Positions 19,585-22,692 of a DNA stretch of 22,692 nt are shown in pieces. This stretch comes from Paramoeba atlantica (Eukaryota; Discosea), in contig CDRNVI010000107.1 of the NCBI GenBank assembly GCA_977017575.1, forward strand, positions 1-22,692, read 5' to 3'. The notes below the pieces were generated by a model that did no database searches, was not told the origin of the DNA, and saw only the letters and a program-made list of their open reading frames with translations. The position numbers and the translations under genes were made by a program. Numbering within the stretch: the first letter of the stretch is position 1; every line of letters begins with the position of its first letter.

Positions 19585-19659
19585 TCACACGGGCTGAGGA
19601 TCGAACCTCCGTGCAAGTGTTTTGACATTCAGCACATGGCTACAGTTTGCCACGTGTTG
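19585..19659 (-). tRNA. tRNA-like element B, unit 8
   Basis: Same sequence as unit 1. Confidence 0.33.
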
Positions 19660-19665
19660 CGAAAA

Positions 19666-19743
19666 TTGACGGGGCGGGAATCGAACCAGGAGTTTGGTTC
19701 GTCAGTCTCAGAAAAGCACGCCCTGCCACTAGACAAGTTTCCA
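19666..19743 (-). tRNA. tRNA-like element A, unit 8
   Basis: Same sequence as unit 1. Confidence 0.43.
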
Positions 19744-19835
19744 GGTTGCATTTTGGGCTAAGACTCGTGGAACAACAAGTTCATCAGTTTGACAAAAGCG
19801 AACAATGAGCTCTGGTGGTTGGTAAAGCCCTTGTT

Positions 19836-19992
19836 AACTTTAACGATAAAGATACAGTTTCTGTACCTTGTTGGTATGAGAAGCTTCGAACTCTAAGTTC
19901 GCTTGAAGGCCCCGGTTCCCGAGAAGGGAACTGGGGCTTATTTGCGTTACAATAACTCTGTCACCAGGCAGTCTGACTCGCAAAATCGGACT
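19836..19992 (+). ncRNA. Spliced leader RNA, unit 8
   Basis: Exon 19836-19873; same as unit 1. Confidence 0.93.
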
Positions 19993-20526
19993 CCACCGAT
20001 AAATAGGCAGGATGGCATGTTCATTAACGTCTGAAAATCTGCGGCACCGCAATTTAAATCTGCACCCATCCTAACACATCACACAATATATCAACCAATC
20101 TTCTCGGTCATCCGCAATCCCGGTCAATGCCTCCTACAAAGATCTCAACGACACCTATAATCAGGCCAGCAATCGTGGAAAATTTGTGCAAATCCAATAT
20201 ATGCATGAACACCCTCACGGGTGGACCTTGTTTATCATACGCTCATTGGCGCAGAGATATTCCCCTTAATGCGACGGTCGATATCATCGGCACATGATCC
20301 GCCCACAACGGATGTCGCACCAAGGGGCATTTGGAACGATAACACGAGGCAGAGTCACGCACAGCGGTACTCAAGGGGAAGTCTCAAGGGAAAAAAGCTC
20401 ACTCAAAGAGTGAGCCGGGGAGGGGTAATGGGAAGCGCGTCCCCTGCTTCACCGAAGAAAGAGGGGCAGTTTCGCCCTTACTGCCGGCCGGCAACGGGCA
20501 TGTAACAGTAAGACTCTTCCCGGTGC

Positions 20527-20529
<3 letters not shown>

Positions 20530-20585
<56 letters not shown>
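20530..20585. repeat. (AG)28 tract, start of unit 9
   Basis: Twenty-eight repeats, the shortest complete tract in the window. Confidence 0.97.
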
Positions 20586-20590
<5 letters not shown>

Positions 20591-20667
20591 TACGGAACGT
20601 AAAAAATAGGTAGCCTCAATTGTGGTCCCGGTGAGGCCCCGGAGTTGCGAGAAGCCTCCATACCCCA

Positions 20668-20743
20668 CAACTACCACCTTCCCCCCCTATTTAGCGGGGG
20701 TCGCGCAAGCGACCCCTGATAAATGGGGGGAAGGTGGTAGTTG
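20668..20743. repeat. Long hairpin, unit 9
   Basis: Seven-C form, as in units 1-5. One G is missing from the G run just outside the right arm. Confidence 0.9.
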
Positions 20744-21062
20744 TTTTGGGGAAATGAGAGGCCGAACGCACGGAGGGGCCGGCCGGGCCATTGAGTCACG
20801 TCAAAGTGTGACGCTGAGTTCGTGGGAAGCAATTTGCGAAGCCCTAGGTGATGCTCAGTTGTATTGGGCGACACCGAGACAAACCACGGAAATCCCAGAT
20901 ACGACAAGGTCTAGATATCATAAAGAGAGAAAAAACCGGAGCTGTAGACGCGAAAAAGAATGACAGAGATATAACAATGCGATATGCGACCGATGAGTTG
21001 AGTCGATGCGTGTGCTGACTCTACCTTCCACCGTCATTCACAGAAAATTAACAAAAAATGTA

Positions 21063-21273
21063 TTATGACAGATAAGGGTGCAGTATGACAGATAAGGGTG
21101 CGGCTTATATGACAGATAAGGGTGCAGTATGACAGATAAGGGTGCATTATGACAGATAAGGGTGCAGTATGACAGATAAGGGTGCAGTATGACAGATAAG
21201 GGGTGCAGTATGACAGATAAGGGTGCATTATGACAGATAAGGGTGCGAGTTTCTATGACAGATATAAGGGTGC
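21063..21273. repeat. 20-bp minisatellite, 10 copies, unit 9
   Basis: Common linker order, but with two small insertions not seen elsewhere: an extra G in one copy (near 21200) and an extra TA in the last copy (near 21263). Confidence 0.96.
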
Positions 21274-21882
21274 GGGTGCCCCGGCTTCGAATACGCGGAA
21301 CGCTTCTGACCACACCTTTGTCTGCGGGGGAAAACCTCCGAATGCGTTGTGGGTCGATCAGTAAACGGAAATCTTCCTTAGATGGGAGCTTACGTGTGTT
21401 AGGCTATCTGTTCGATACACCGCAGCAGCAAGGTGACACCTCTCGATGCCAGAGGATTCCGCTTCCTTGGTTTGCAGACGTTACATCCATCCCACCACCT
21501 GCTCCAGTAGCGTGGCACCGCACTTCCTGACGGGGAGTATGGGGATGTAAAGGCACCTATGCCATATCGATACTCCACAGAGTATCGACCGTTCAGCGAC
21601 CAGGCACTTTCCTCCAAGTTTCCCTGCTTTCTCAGGGGAGGCGACATCATTGAACAAGGGTAACCGCCTGTTTTACATACATTCATACATACAAAGGCAT
21701 CTATGCGCCCTGTATTATAAAGCCGTACGTAAAAATCACAGCGTCCCGAGGACTCAATGCCGATTCGAAACGCAACTAGGCCCTTGAGGTGAGAGAGGCA
21801 AAGACGACATTGAAGAAAATCTCGTGAAACGTCGTGAAAGGTCGTCGAAACCTCACCACCTGATTCCTCTTGCATTTAAAAA

Positions 21883-22000
21883 GAGTACAACACTCAGGGT
21901 TCCCGAGCGATCGCTCACCTCAGTACTAACTGAGCCTGACGGTGCTTAACTTCACAAAGCGAACGGGATGTGGTGTTTTCACCGTAGTATGGTCGTACCC
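21883..22000 (-). rRNA. 5S ribosomal RNA, unit 9
   Basis: Common form, as unit 1. Confidence 0.97.
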
Positions 22001-22138
22001 GGCGTAACTTGTGAAATCCCCACTATGAAAGAAATATTTTCCACGACAATCTGCCTCATCCTGAGTGTCCCACAGAGGCGCTACTCACCATGTTTACGCT
22101 AGCGCAGTGGCTTCCGGGGTTTTTATCATTCGAAAAGG

Positions 22139-22213
22139 TCACACGGGCTGAGGATCGAACCTCCGTGCAAGTGTTTTGACATTCAGCACATGGCTACAGT
22201 TTGCCACGTGTTG
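22139..22213 (-). tRNA. tRNA-like element B, unit 9
   Basis: Same sequence as unit 1. Confidence 0.33.
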
Positions 22214-22219
22214 CGAAAA

Positions 22220-22297
22220 TTGACGGGGCGGGAATCGAACCAGGAGTTTGGTTCGTCAGTCTCAGAAAAGCACGCCCTGCCACTAGACAAGTTTCCA
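22220..22297 (-). tRNA. tRNA-like element A, unit 9
   Basis: Same sequence as unit 1. Confidence 0.43.
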
Positions 22298-22389
22298 GGT
22301 TGCATTTTGGGCTAAGACTCGTGGAACAACAAGTTCATCAGTTTGACAAAAGCGAACAATGAGCTCTGGTGGTTGGTAAAGCCCTTGTT

Positions 22390-22546
22390 AACTTTAACGA
22401 TAAAGATACAGTTTCTGTACCTTGTTGGTATGAGAAGCTTCGAACTCTAAGTTCGCTTGAAGGCCCCGGTTCCCGAGAAGGGAACTGGGGCTTATTTGCG
22501 TTACAATAACTCTGTCACCAGGCAGTCTGACTCGCAAAATCGGACT
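22390..22546 (+). ncRNA. Spliced leader RNA, unit 9
   Basis: Exon 22390-22427; same as unit 1. The unit is cut 146 bp downstream by the window end. Confidence 0.93.
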
Positions 22547-22692
22547 CCACCGATAAATAGGCAGGATGGCATGTTCATTAACGTCTGAAAATCTGCGGCA
22601 CCGCAATTTAAATCTGCACCCATCCTAAACACATCACACAATATATCAACCAATCTTCTCGGTCATCCGCAATCCCGGTCAATGCCTCCTAC

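Larger units (their letters stand above)
1..22692. repeat. Tandem array of ~2.55-kb SL RNA / 5S rRNA units (8 plus a partial 9th)
   Basis: The whole window is one head-to-tail repeat. Taking the (AG)n tract as the boundary, units span 1-2518, 2519-5073, 5074-7630, 7631-10187, 10188-12741, 12742-15391, 15392-17967, 17968-20529 and 20530-22692 (cut by the window end). Complete periods are 2555, 2557, 2557, 2554, 2650, 2576 and 2562 bp. Length differences come almost entirely from the number of AG repeats, from a two-C change in a C run, and from four extra minisatellite copies in unit 6. Each unit has one SL RNA gene (+), one 5S rRNA gene (-) and two tRNA-like elements (-). Linkage of SL RNA and 5S rRNA genes in tandem arrays is known from several euglenozoans. 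Both ends of the array lie outside the window. Confidence 0.98.

Overview
The window is a head-to-tail tandem array of one repeat unit of about 2.55-2.65 kb: eight copies plus a partial ninth (eight (AG)n-bounded periods, the first cut at base 1). No protein-coding gene is credible anywhere. The array carries structural RNA genes of a flagellate of the Euglenozoa. The deciding signs are a spliced leader (SL) RNA gene on the + strand, whose exon holds the block GATACAGTTTCTGTAC and whose donor reads TTG|GTATGAGAAGC as in trypanosomes, and a complete 118-nt 5S rRNA gene on the - strand with the conserved GAAGTTAAGC and a T5 terminator. Base composition is roughly balanced. The 5' half of the SL exon differs from the near-invariant kinetoplastid AACTAACGC, so the source may be a diplonemid, a deep kinetoplastid or another little-sampled euglenozoan; I cannot settle which.

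Layout of each unit (unit 1 coordinates; add 2555, 5112, 7669, 10223, 12873, 15449, 18011 or 20565 for units 2-9 for anything right of the minisatellite): an (AG)n tract; a long near-perfect hairpin (105-180); a spacer with no recognised gene (185-500); a 20-bp minisatellite of 10 or 14 copies (501-708); a second unrecognised spacer (709-1312) with a 9-bp hairpin; 5S rRNA on - (1318-1435); two tRNA-like elements on - (about 1574-1648 and 1655-1732), each ending in TTTT; the SL RNA gene on + (1825 to about 1981); a third spacer (1982-2518) with small hairpins; then the next (AG)n tract.

The 5S rRNA and SL RNA genes are transcribed away from each other, and the tRNA-like elements lie between them. 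The right-hand tRNA-like element has good A and B boxes but no proper acceptor or anticodon stem, and its A box lies about 100 bp upstream of the SL cap site in the opposite orientation. This is the arrangement that trypanosomatids use to drive U-snRNA and 7SL genes from a divergent tRNA gene, so it may be a promoter rather than a tRNA. Transcription from neighbouring units converges on the (AG)n tract and long hairpin.

Units 1-5 are almost identical. Units 6, 7 and 9 carry shared point changes in mosaic combinations, and the 14-copy minisatellite of unit 6 is exactly what one unequal crossover between the other two array types would give. The array is therefore being homogenised by recombination. 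The SL RNA and tRNA-like elements appear unchanged in all nine units, while a 5S point variant is present in units 6 and 7.
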